Positions 33,781 through 45,430 of a DNA stretch of 64,000 nucleotides are shown here, piece after piece. How positions within the stretch are numbered: position 1 is the stretch's first letter; every line of letters begins with the position of its first letter. The DNA is taken from positions 13,268,328-13,332,327 of the forward strand of contig JAJLRJ010000007.1 in NCBI GenBank assembly GCA_024195265.1. The letters run 5' to 3'. The notes under the pieces are model-generated. The model was not told the DNA's origin. It did not search any database and saw nothing but the letters and a program-made list of their open reading frames with translations. The position numbers and the translations under genes are program-made. The DNA is from Dendrophyllia cribrosa (Eukaryota; Cnidaria; Anthozoa; Scleractinia; Dendrophylliidae).

Positions 33781-33912
33781 TTGAACTTCATGTCGTGCAA
33801 TTTTGGTCTGAAATCATACTTGTGATTTCAAATCGAACTCGCGCTGCGCGCTCGTTCGATTTTGAAATCACTCGTATGATTTCAGACCAAATTGCACTCC
33901 ACTCAGTTCAAT
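33781..33912. mobile_element. Palindromic element with GCGCTGCGCGC centre
   Basis: TTGAACTTCATGTCGTGCAATTTGGTCTGAAATCAT-type arms around AATCGAACTCGCGCTGCGCG; the right arm ends GCACTCCACTCAGTTCAA. Confidence 0.6.
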
Positions 33913-33914
33913 TA

Positions 33915-34505
33915 CCATTATTAATGGGCCAGTGTCCTGCTAAAATATCAAAACTTTGCTTACCTAATTTAAATACATGTTATATTGCCAAATGCCACCA
34001 AATATGTAAAAATTAAAATTGGATAAAAATATTCTACATCAACAAAGCCAAAAATAACAAGTGGTTTAGGTAAAAGTGCAGGATTACAAAGAGGGAAGTC
34101 AATCCACCGTAGGAAAAAAGATGGCGGCTGTTCATTTTACCACAATACCTTGCGGACCTAACACAGCACATAAGGCACAAAGAAAGCCAAATTTTTACTA
34201 TATTTGTTCTAGTACTAAGGACAATGTGTAGACTAGGTTTGAAGATTTTATAACTTTTCTTTACATTTTTATAAACGTTGTTAAGGTTTTTGTGCGCTAA
34301 GAATTATGGGTAAATGTACCAGTCGCCATCTTTTTTCCTACCGAGGATTACAGTTCATCATCATGAAATTTGATTTTGTGACAGGCAGTCCAGAAATTAA
34401 CATTGCCACTCCAAAACTGGAACATTATTATTTTCGTCTTTTTAGTCTATATTCCTTTGTGTTCATCACTTTTGGCGATTTTTTTCTTCCAATTTCAGTA
34501 ATAAT
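33915..34505. mobile_element. MITE related to 29405-29767, hosting another MITE
   Basis: AATGGGCCAGTGTCCTGCTA, TTATATTGCCAAATGCCACC and the distal GTGTTCATCACTTTTGGCG match the complement of 29405-29767. An inner element with GTAGGAAAAAAGATGGCGG ends (about 34110-34344) is inserted in it. Confidence 0.6.
34110..34344. mobile_element. GTAGGAAAAAAGATGGCG MITE
   Basis: Left GTAGGAAAAAAGATGGCGGC and right GTCGCCATCTTTTTTCCTAC form the inverted ends; the interior is non-coding. Confidence 0.7.
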
Positions 34506-34776
34506 AAATACTTAATGACTGGTCTCGAGGGAAACAGTGAATTTTGTTTCCCAAGGGATCAGTCATTAAGTGATTTGTTATATAGCAACACACAAAAAAA
34601 ACACAACACAACACAGTTTGAAAAACGCGCCGAGCACTCCAGGTAAACATCAATCGCATCATAATCATGCCACCTTTTGTCACGGTCTGATGACGTGCGC
34701 CAGCGGGCAACAGTGCACTGTTACCCTCTGACGTCAAAATTGTTACCTGCTTTCGCAAATGTTACCCGCTTAGGAC

Positions 34777-34926
34777 AATAGACCTTTCCCGCATTCCTGT
34801 GAACAAAGGCACCAACTCGAGGCTGGGGTGGACAAAATACAGCGATTTGTATGAAATTGTCCTCCCAAGCCTCGACCTCGTTTCATTGTGTGTGCTCACT
34901 GGAGTGGAATGCGGGAAAGGTCTATT
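34777..34926. mobile_element. AATAGACCTTTCCCGCATT MITE, 150 bp
   Basis: Left AATAGACCTTTCCCGCATTC pairs exactly with right GAATGCGGGAAAGGTCTATT; GAGGC and CTCGA blocks also pair inside. Confidence 0.85.
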
Positions 34927-34979
34927 GGCGGGAAACAGTTGGTTTGTTAGATGTCATCATGTGACCATGAATCAACCAT

Positions 34980-35574
34980 GCGATTACATGAAGAAAGTTT
35001 CAGCCCGGGGTGAATTTCAGACCGGGCAAACAGGCTGAAAAACCTCATGTCATCAGAATGAAATTTCAGCCCGGGCTGAAAAGCGAGGTCACCTGGGTAG
35101 AAAAGTGCATTTGGGCATACGCAATGATTTGTTTTCAATGAAACAAGATGGGGGCTACCAGGTTTCAGTGGAATGGCGGCGATAAAATCAAAAATCTTAT
35201 TCGGTGCTTGGCGAATTACAAATCGAAAATGGACTACCAGAACAGTGACTTCGCAGATTAGGTGAAGCAATATGAAGCTGTTCGGAAAGAAAGGTTTCGT
35301 TTGTGCACCATCATCTTGTAGGCTGCCACCATCCCAAAAGATTGGAAATTGAGTGCTAACCAAAGGTAAAATGAGAGATAAGCAGTGCCCCGATTTTCAC
35401 AAGTCGAATACTTGACGCGATTTTGATTTCGATTCACCCTTCCCGCCAAATTTCAAATTTGGCGCACGGGCTGAATTTTCAGTCTGGGCTGTAGACAGCC
35501 CGGGCTGAAATTAGTCATGTAATCGCAACAAAATTCCAGTCCGCCTTCTGGGCTGAAATTCGCCATGTAATCGC
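34980..35574. mobile_element. CGATTACATGA MITE with CAGCCCGGGCTG motifs
   Basis: Left GCGATTACATGAAGAAAGTT and right GAAATTCGCCATGTAATCGC; TTCAGCCCGGGCTGAA recurs on both sides. No transposase is present. Confidence 0.65.
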
Positions 35575-35592
35575 CCCCTTAATAAATAACAG

Positions 35593-38500
35593 GAAAAAAC
35601 AGAAGGAAAAGCCTCAGAACAGGAACCAGTTCCGATGAGCAACCTGGCAGTCCCGATGGAGGTACATAAATGTTTCACTTTGCATTATAGATGCTCATAA
35701 GCCAATTTAATGGAACTTTGTGAATCCTTAGTGAATCCTTAGTGAACCCTTCATGAATCTTTAGTGAATCCTTAGTGAATCCTTGGTGTAATGAAGACTT
35801 TGGAGTTTTTGCCGCCATGTTTGTTTCCCTAAGTGGTACACCAAGATGGCTGCTCCACACATTTTTACTAAAAATGACTAATTACTCCTTCGCCTATAAG
35901 TCTTCAACGAAATGTTCTTTCACTTCAAAATTTGGCACAGATGTGTAGTTTTAAACTTTCCACAATTCCATAAACATTTTGGAATTGAAATCTGTTTTTT
36001 AATGCTTCTGAATTTTGATGTGACTTACAGTACTGCTCAGAGATAAGTGAACTATTCTCACTAGGGATATACACGCACAAAAAACCTAAAATATACAATC
36101 ATACACTTCTTTACACTCCCAGAGTGACCCGTGGGAATGTGTGGCATAACCCTAGACTTCCTCCCTCTATATATAAGCAGCCTGCTTCGTAATTCAGCCT
36201 AGTTCAGTAAAGTTTAGGTCTGGACCCTTGCAAGACGATAACTTTTTACCATAGCCATCGCTGCGTCGGCCTTTTTTTATTATGGCGCGAGTTCCCGTAG
36301 CTCTTTTACACCCCAAAGTTCAAGCAGCTATCAACCCAGCTCCGCAACAGCAAGACACGCAACTTATTGCTTAACTAGGCGCACAACCACAACCGCAAAA
36401 CCAGTTAGCACAGCCGGAGTTGGTAGGTTCCCTACAAATCTTTTACACCTTTTGTACTCCCATTTTCACGAACATTTTACTTGCTCGATTTTCGGCAACG
36501 GGGGTGACTTCGCTCGACTTCTCTTTGCTTGTTACTAGTTTGTTTATAGCGACAGGTGTGACCTCGCTTAAATTTAATTTGTTTCTGGTTTGTTTGAAGC
36601 GACAGGGGTGACCTCGCTTGAAATTTGTTACTAGTCTGTTTTGAAGCGACTGGGACGACTTCGCTCGAATTTGTTCTAGTTTGTGTTGAAGCGACTGGGG
36701 TGACCTCGCTTGAATTTGTTGTTAGTTTATTTGAAGCGGCTGGATGACCTCGTTTAAATTGTTCTAGTTTGTTTTGAAGCTACTGGGATGACCTCGCTTA
36801 AATATTGTTTTAGTTTGATACGGAAGTGGCTGGGACGACCTCACTTGAATTTGTTCTAGTTTGCTTTGAAGCGATTGGGATGACCTCGCTTGAATTTGTT
36901 TTAGGTTACTTCAGAAGCGACCGGGGTGATATCGCTTTAAATTGTTGTAGTTTGTTTTGAAACTACTGTGGTGTTCTCGCTTAAAATTTTTCCAGTTTGT
37001 TTGAAGTTTGTTTCCACTTCCTTATTAGCTTCCTTTCATTTTTCAAAGTCCTTGTGTTTTTTTTTTTTTTAATTATCAAAAGCATTATTATAGATAGAAT
37101 GGTTGTTAAGACCGGCATTCTTCAAAGGAACTAATTAACGCAGGAGCCTACATTGATGTTTGGTATCCCCTTCAGCGCACGCAATCTTTTGTTTTATATT
37201 CATTTAGCGTGCATCACCGACCCTATGTTTCATTTTCTCGATTTCCACAAGCGTATCGTTATGTCCAGGATTGCAGATAATTAGATGCATGACAAATTTA
37301 ATAAACGTCACGAAGTGTCCCCGAAATTCTGCTCTTTAAGTAAAGATAAACAGGTGCGTTTACCCTAACTTAAAAACAACACTAACACTAATGCTTACCT
37401 TACATTTCAAAAAAAGATAGTTAACACTTAGACTTCATGGGACACTTCGTGTTGGATATCAAAATTTGTCATGCATCTAATTATCTACAATCCTGGACAT
37501 AAGTGGGTTCACTATGAGAACAGGCTAAGGATAGAACTGGCCCCAAAAAAGCCCCCCGATATTCCTCCATCGGTTTGAACAATTAGCAGTGTATGTCCTC
37601 ACGCAACTTTTTACGCCTATTTTATAGTGTTCATTTATCAGGAATGTTCTCGATTTTCACAAACGTATCGCCGTTCCCCGGCCCACTTCGTCCGTTGCGA
37701 AGCCTCCCCGATGGGGTATCTAAAACCCTTTATTACTCTGTCTCTGGCCGGGGTATTTCGGGGCTGCTTCGCTCGGGCGTTCACCCTTCCGTCAGTTCAC
37801 CTTCGTCTTCGGAATGCTCTATCCCCTTTCCTCCCTGTTTTTATTCCTTCATGTTATCCTATTTGCAGCCACCCCACAGACGTAAAAGACATCTAACCTC
37901 GCACCATGCCAAATAAGTAGTCCCCAGAGCCAAGTGTTCTCAACGGGTTAACTGGAAGGGTGACCGCCCAAGTGTTGCGGCCCCGTTACCCTCGCCCAAA
38001 ATTGTGTCCCAACTATGACCTTATGCTCAGGGATCCCAACGATTTTACGGCGGGAGAGATCCACAATCACCTCCCTCATTGGGCGAGAGATCCTGCAAGG
38101 TCAGCCCAAACTATTGGCGATCTTGTTTTACCAGCTGAGGTTATACAAGAACAGACTAAGGTTAGAAATAGCCTCCAAAAAGCCTCCCTGATATTCCTCA
38201 ATAGGTTTGAACAATTGGCAGTGTATATCCTCACGCAACTTTGTACGCCGCGCGTTCTGCCCATCACCCTTTACACCTTTAATACAGATTTGTGTTTCTT
38301 CAGCCTAGCTTTTTCTTTTATTCTTGGGACCGCTCCTCAGATCTGGAAAGGATAATGCTTAGAAGTCTTTTCTTCCCCGACAGGTCAGGGATTTTATTCA
38401 GACCAAGCTGGGAGATGCTCAGAATGCGTTCGCATTCTTTGTTGTGGCAAGTTTGTCTTGTTAAATTAGTTTGTTGCAACGCGCGAGTTTATCTCGCCAA

Positions 38501-41500
38501 ATTTTGTTGTTGTGACAGGTTTGCCTTGCTATTCTCACTAGGGATATACGCACAAAAAGCCTAATATATACAATCATACACTTCTTTACATTCCCAGCGT
38601 GACCCGTGGGAATGCATGGCATAACCCTAGACCTCCTCCCTCTATATATAAGTAGCCCGCTTCGTAATTCAGCCTATTTCAGTAAAGTTTAGGTCTGGAC
38701 CCTTGCAAGACGATATCTTTTTACCATGGCCATCGCTGCGTCGGCCTTTTTCCATTATGGCGCGAGTTCCCGTAGCTCCTTTACACCCCAAAGTTCAAGC
38801 AGCTATCAACCCAGCTCCGCAACAGCAATAAGCAGTGTATGTCCTCACGCAACTTTTTACGCCTATTTTATAGTGTTTATTTATCAGGAATGTTCTCGAT
38901 TTCCACAAACGTATCGCCGTTCCCGGCCCACTTCACCCGTTGAGAAGCCTCCCCGATGGGGTATCTAAAACCCTTTAGTACTCTGTCTCTGGCCGGGGTA
39001 TTTCGGGGCTGCTTCGCTCGGGCGTTCACCCTTCCGTCAGTTCACCTTCGTCTTCGGAATACTCTATCCCCTTTCCTCCCCGTTTTTATTCCTTCATGTT
39101 ATCCTATTTGCAGCCACCCCACAGGCGTAAAAGACATCTAACTTCGCACCAAATAAGTAGTCCCCAGAGCAAAGTGTTCTCAACGGGTCAACTGGAAGGA
39201 TGACCGCCCAAGTGTTGCAGCCCCATTACCCTCGCCCAAAATTGTGTCCCAACTATGACCTTATGCTCAGGGATCCCAACGATTTTACGGCAGGAGAGAT
39301 CCACAATCACCTCCCTCGTTGGGCGAGAGATCCTGCAAGTTCATCCCAAACTATTAGAGATTTTGTTTTACCAGCTGAGGTTATACAAGAACAGGCTAAG
39401 GTTAGAAATAGCCCCCCAAAAGCCACCCTGATATTCCTCAATAGGTTTGAACAATTGGCAGTGTATATCCTCACGCAACTTTGTACGCCGCGCGTTTTGC
39501 CCATCACCCTTTACACCTTTAATAGAGATTTGTGTTTCTTCAGCCTAGCTTTTTCTTTCATTCTTGGGACCGCTCCTCAGATCTGGGAAGGATAATGCTT
39601 AGAAGTCTTTTCTTCCTCGACAGGTCAGGGATTTTATTCAGACCAAGCTGAGAGATGCTCAGAATGCGTTCGCATTCTTTGTTGTGGCAAGTTTGTCTTG
39701 TTAAATTAGTTTGTTGCAACGCGCAAGTTTATCTCGCCAAATTTTGTTGTTGTGACAGGTTTGCCTTGCTATTCTCACTAGGGATATACGCACAAAAAGC
39801 CTAATATATACAATCATACACTTCTTTACATTCCCAGCGTGACCCGTGGGAATGCGTGGCATAACCCTAGACCTCCTCCCTCTATATATAAGTAGCCCGC
39901 TTCGTAATTCAGCCTGGTTCAGTAAAGTTTAGGTCTGAACCCGTGCAAGACGATAACGCCCCACCCTCCTCCCCGCAACGATGGAACTTATTCTCTCCAA
40001 GGTCTACCAGCGCGCAAAGCCTCGATCCGATTCTCCCATATCTTACACATCTTGGTCCTGTTGGCTTTGTGTGCGGGTATACCTGGTTGGAATATATTAC
40101 CATAAAACGCATTGGCTACGCATTGACCAAAAAGAGTCAACGCGTTGGTTCGTTTTTGCTAACGCATTTGCCAACCCGTTAGCAAACCAAGAATTGAATT
40201 TTAATTTAAGCTTGTCAAACTAATGAAACTAAAGAAACGAAACATGGTGACACACGGTGCAACTTATCTTGCAATGTTGCACGCAACAAGATTGTTTGGG
40301 TGTGTCACACGATGCAATTTGCTGCGTGCAACAAGATTTATTGGGGGTGTCACACGATGCAATTTGTTGCACGCAACAAGATTTCTTTGGGGTGTCACAC
40401 GATGCAATTTGTTGCACGCAACAAGATTGTTTGAGTGTGTCACACGATGTAATTTGTCGGCACAACAAGATTCTTTGGGTGTCACACGATGCAATTTGTT
40501 GCACGCAACAAGATTTTTTGGGTGTGTCAAACGATGCAATTTGTTGCACGCAACAAGATTTTTTTAGGTGAGTCACACGATGCAATTTTTTTGCGCGCAA
40601 CAAGATTTTTCGGGGGATGTCACACGATGCAATTTGTTGCACGCAACGTCGCAAAAGCAGAACTTGATTCTACTTCTGCAACTGTTGCGCGCAACATTGC
40701 AGGAAAAGTTGCACCACGTGTCCGGGCCTTTATTTCCAGTACTGCATTTCCAGTCATTGCAAAGTGATCTAAAGTATTATTTTTTGTAAAATTATTAGGA
40801 AAACCAGAAGGTGGTGATGGAGAGGAGGGTGACACCAGCAGTCACATGGATACACAGGTACTGTGATAATAGACCATTTTAATGTTGTCTTCTTAGTGTC
40901 CTGGCCTTTTAGTGGAAGCGAGGCTGAAGTTGACCTTGTTATGATACAAACCTTGGAGCTTTTCAGATGTAAATTTAGCTAGTTAGCATGAGAAAAGCAT
41001 CATTAACATATGAAAGGCAGGAAGGTTTGTATCAAAGCAAAGCCACCTCCAACCTCGCTTCCACTCAAAGGCAAGGTCACCAAGCACACAACTGTAAAAT
41101 GGACTATTATACTGTACAATCGGATTGACCTATCCTTCAGAAATCTCTTTTGTTACGGACACTTCTCTGATACGGACAATATTTTAATACAGACATCTCT
41201 ATATTTTTTACAGACAATGCTTTAATATGGACAACTCTCTAATAATTCTTTAATAAGGATACCTCTCTATTACAGACACCGCCCTAATATGGACACTACT
41301 CTAATACGGACACTCCTCTAATGTGGACACCTCTCTAATATGGACACTACTCTAATACGGACACTCCTCTAATGTGGACACCTCTCTAATATGGACACTC
41401 CTCTCATATGGACACCTCTTTCATAAGGACACCTCTCTATTATGGACGCTCTCTAACACGGACAAAGGACATCTCGCCGCAGAGAGGAAATTTATATAAA

Positions 41501-44500
41501 TGTAACCTTGTTATCAAGGACACTGCATAGATAACAAATTCGAAACGGGTAAATTTCAAATTTTCCAATTTGAATCATTTTTGCCATAAAAGACCAAACT
41601 TTATCATTTTTCTTTTTGGCCAATCACAAAGCGGAACAAAGCAAAACCACAACAATCACAAAATCACGAAATTACTTTAGACACTTAATATTTTTCCCTT
41701 ACAGGAACAGCAAGAGGACAGTACAGAGAAATCGGCACCACGATTTCCTTCATTCAGCCAGAATAAAGATGGACTGTTCAAAGAACCGATCAACATGCCA
41801 GACGCCGAACAACATGACGAAAATCTGACAGAGCAGACCCATCACATTATTATTCCAAGTTATGCCTCTTGGTTTGACTACAACAGGTTTGGAAATAAAT
41901 AATAAACACTTCGTGAGTGTTCCCTAGTGAAACAGTGAATTTTTTCCCCGAGAATCTCGGTGATTCGTTTCGGGAAACATTGAGATTCGAGGGAAACATA
42001 ATTCACTGTTTTCCGAGGGATCAGTCATTAAGTGATTTGTTATATAACTTTCTTCTTAGTTCATGGAAATCAAACACAGTTTGAAAACCTTATAGTGGGT
42101 TGATATAGAGTCTGGCGATGTAGCGGTTATAAGAATGTTGTGGATTTTAGTAAAGTAAAAAGCGGTTTTTTTATACTGGCAATTTTATTGATTCTAAACT
42201 TGAATGTTTCGGAACCCTCTTATTAGGTCTTATTAGTTTTATTTAGCTGAAGTATTCACAGCTTTGATGGTTTGTGGTTAAGACACTGCGTTGTGGCCGC
42301 AGTAACCCAGGTTCGAGTCCTGGTCAAGGCATATTGTTTTGATCTCAGTAAATATGTTTGTAAAGGATATCTGTGTGTTGTGTTTTGTTTTGAGGTTAGT
42401 TGGTATAAAGCGAGCAAGTTTGGGCCGACCTATAAATAATTACTTACCTATCCAAATGAGTATGCAGGAAATCCAAATTAGTATGCAGAATAACACGAAA
42501 GGTATGGGCAGTTGACGTCATGAAAAGGAAATCCGTTTATTAGAGCAGTTTTCATTTGAGTGTCGTAAAACCAAAACCAAAGTAATTACTCTGACCAATC
42601 ACAGCAGTCGTAAACAATCCAATGAACCAATCAGAGCTCGAAGCAATTACATGTCGGCGGCGCCAAGCGCGGGAAAACGCGTGTGAGCAAGTCACGATTG
42701 GTTTTGGTTTTACTTCTGATTGGTCGAGAAATGGGGCGAGATGTTTTAGCCAATCACAAAGCGTAGCAATGCAAAACCAAAGCAACTGTATAATTACTTT
42801 CGACACTCAATTGAAAACTGCTCTAATATTCATTTATTAAACAGGGGAATCCATTCGCGGGGCTTAAATCTAATGGCTCCATACTATTCAAAAGTACAAA
42901 GCGTTGATCTTTGTGATACAAGTCCTCCACCAACTTCGCTCTGAAATCCCTGAGAGTTAATGTACCACTGAATTTAAACGTGAACTTTTACTCATGATGG
43001 TGTATTGTTTTTGTATACGTTCCTGCTTCAGTGTTTGATTTCTTTGATTTCAATCTTTTTCTCAGTGTTCACGCCATTGAAAGAAGAGCATTACCAGAGG
43101 TTTTCAACGGGAAAAATAAATCGAAGAGCCCTGAAGTGTAAGTATAGCTGCATAGAAAGTTACGTTCGTGATTCTATGGAAATTAGTTGACTTGATTTTG
43201 TTTCAGCGTTTTTTCTTATGTTTGCCGCAAGTTAAAATTATATTTCAAAATCGTGAAATGTTATTTACTGAAGGGTTTGACAAAATTTCATGGATAAATG
43301 CAAATAAGTTGTTATCGCTTATTTCCATTTTTATATTTATTTTACCCCTCTCAAGGTATCTTGCTTGTCGAAACTTCATGCTGGATGCATACCGGCTAAA
43401 TCCAACAGAGTACCTTACAGCTACAGCCTGCAGACGAAACCTGGGTGAAGATGTGTGTGCTGTTGTGAGGTACATGGTTGGCCCTCGAGATGACTTATGT
43501 TGCCATTAATACTCAAACATTTAAGAAAAATACCAGTTATCAATTCACTTTCCATATGACAAATGCATATAAATAATAAGACCTGTCCTTGAAAAGAAAA
43601 AAAAGAAGATAAAGTCGCACACGAGCCACAGGATGCCCACTCGGCCGGAATTTAACCCGGTTTCTGTAGCATGAAGCAACTAGGAGTATTGCTACTCCCC
43701 CTGGATGGGATGCTAGTCCATCACAGGGTGACCTGGTTTATATACTATGAAGTGACTAGGAGTGTTACTACTCCCCCCTGGATAGGATGCTAGTCCATCA
43801 CAGGGTTACCCCCAGAGTTGTATAACCTGTACCTATTTTATCAACTGGGTGAAGAGAGACAACGTAAAGTAAAGTTTTTTGTCTAAGGAAACAACATGGC
43901 GGCTGAAACCAGGCCACAAACCACGGACCTTCGGATCTGAAGTCCAACGCGCAAACCACTACACCACGCGATCGTAAACAACGCGATTACGTGCTAGTTT
44001 CCCAACTGAGACTATCTTCAAAACAAAAGTGGGGCCGGGGTGGAAACTATAGCCTGGGCCAAACAGTAATAATAGTGGACGAAAGCAAGAGCTGAGAATT
44101 CTCATAGACTCAAATGAAAATTTGAACGGATTCAAACTCTTCTAGGGCGCACAAGAATTGTCAAGAGCGCGCAAGAGTGTCAGACCAAACGAGAGCGAAA
44201 GTTTGAACTCTCGTCAACACCCTCGTCAACATAGAAAACTTGGCTTGCCTTGTGAAACAGAGGGGCACGAACAAACAATTAGTCTCAAATGAATCATATG
44301 CTTACAAACACGAGAGAAAGTTTAAGAAATTCGAGAGTTTCTGTGAAACCAAGTAACAGGCAAAGATTTAAAATTTGCATGAATGTGACACATTTGATGT
44401 TTGTTGTTTCAGGGTACACGCCTTCCTGGAACAGTGGGGTCTGATTAATTATCAAGTGGATGCGGATGGTTGCCCTGCACCCATGGGAACACCATCGACA

Positions 44501-45399
44501 TCGCACTTTCATGTCCTAGCGGACACACCCGCAGGGTTACGGCCGCTTCAACCCGCCAAGACACAGGTATAAGAAATAGCCTATTTAAATAGGCTAGCCT
44601 AACAGCGGAGCTCCCAAGTAATAGCTAACTGTACTGACCCACAAAAATCCGACCCATATCACAATTTCCAACCATTTTTCAAACTGACCGAGACAACCAA
44701 CAAAACGTGAAGTAAATACACACAAGACAGATATGGTAGCCGAGTTTCGTGAATTACCCAAAAACACAAAACTCTGTCTAACAAATGGTTTATTCAAATA
44801 AAGATTATATTGCTTTTAAAAGCAAAACATGCATGTAAACCTGGCCATGCCAGTTGGGATTCTTAAACTTGTTATCCTTTTTAACTCGTGAATACGTGAA
44901 GCGTTGAACGAGTTATAATTATAGTGGGACACAATTTCACTTGAATCGCTCTATCGACTGTTAACATTGAGCCCGCGATATGTAATGGTCACCTACCTTA
45001 CCAATGGGGACGGCATTGAAAGGAGGGGAGGGTGAGGAGTTGGGCGTAGTGTGTGTGTTGGGGGGAGGATCGGTAAACCAAAACGTCTAGGAGAGGGGAG
45101 GGTCCGAACGTGTCGTATACACGAGTTGGCTCATAGGAGCCTTTGATGAATAACCATTCACTGTGGAAAGCAACCAAGGAGCCCTCAAACTATTTCTCAC
45201 GAAGATGTATCCAAAGCCTTTGTCAATAGACAAATTCGGCTAACGCACTGTTGTACCCAATTCAAACCTTTTGGGATTAGAACTCTTTGTTCGTCATATT
45301 TCCATATCAATGAAGCATTCACATGGAAATTATATGGAAATATATGTTTTTGTGATTCCTTTTTTTCTGTAATGTAACATTATTGTTTCTTGTTTAATA

Positions 45400-45430
<31 letters not shown>

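Larger units (their letters stand above)
36046..39957 (+). repeat. Array of ~1.24-kb units each with a TATA promoter-like end
   Basis: Unit 1 (37585-38830) and unit 2 (38831-39957, shorter) align at offset 1240-1246. A diverged unit precedes (36046-37584). Each unit ends with CTATTCTCACTAGGGATATA...CTCTATATATAAG...GTAAAGTTTAGGTCTG. Shared internal text includes GATCCCAACGATTTTACGGC. An ORF of 131 codons (37960-38355 and 39200-39595) is kept open in both units, but most differences change the amino acid, arguing against strong constraint. Product and class are not recognised; a decayed retroelement or duplicated non-coding transcription unit are options. Confidence 0.75.

Noticed and set aside
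36046..39957. LTR retrotransposon with two LTRs
   Set aside because: The repeated promoter blocks are not bounded by TG...CA ends, no gag-pol coding lies between them, and the whole 1.24-kb unit is repeated.
40223..40789. Cysteine-containing open frames on both strands
   Set aside because: They are translations of the 45-bp tandem repeat.
32498..41704. A fused PLXDC-SMARCC gene, joining 33304-33333 to 35593
   Set aside because: Phases would allow it (GTCAGT donor at 33334), but reading through gives a short tail and a TAG at 33381 that suits the PLXDC C-terminus, and the two families are unrelated.
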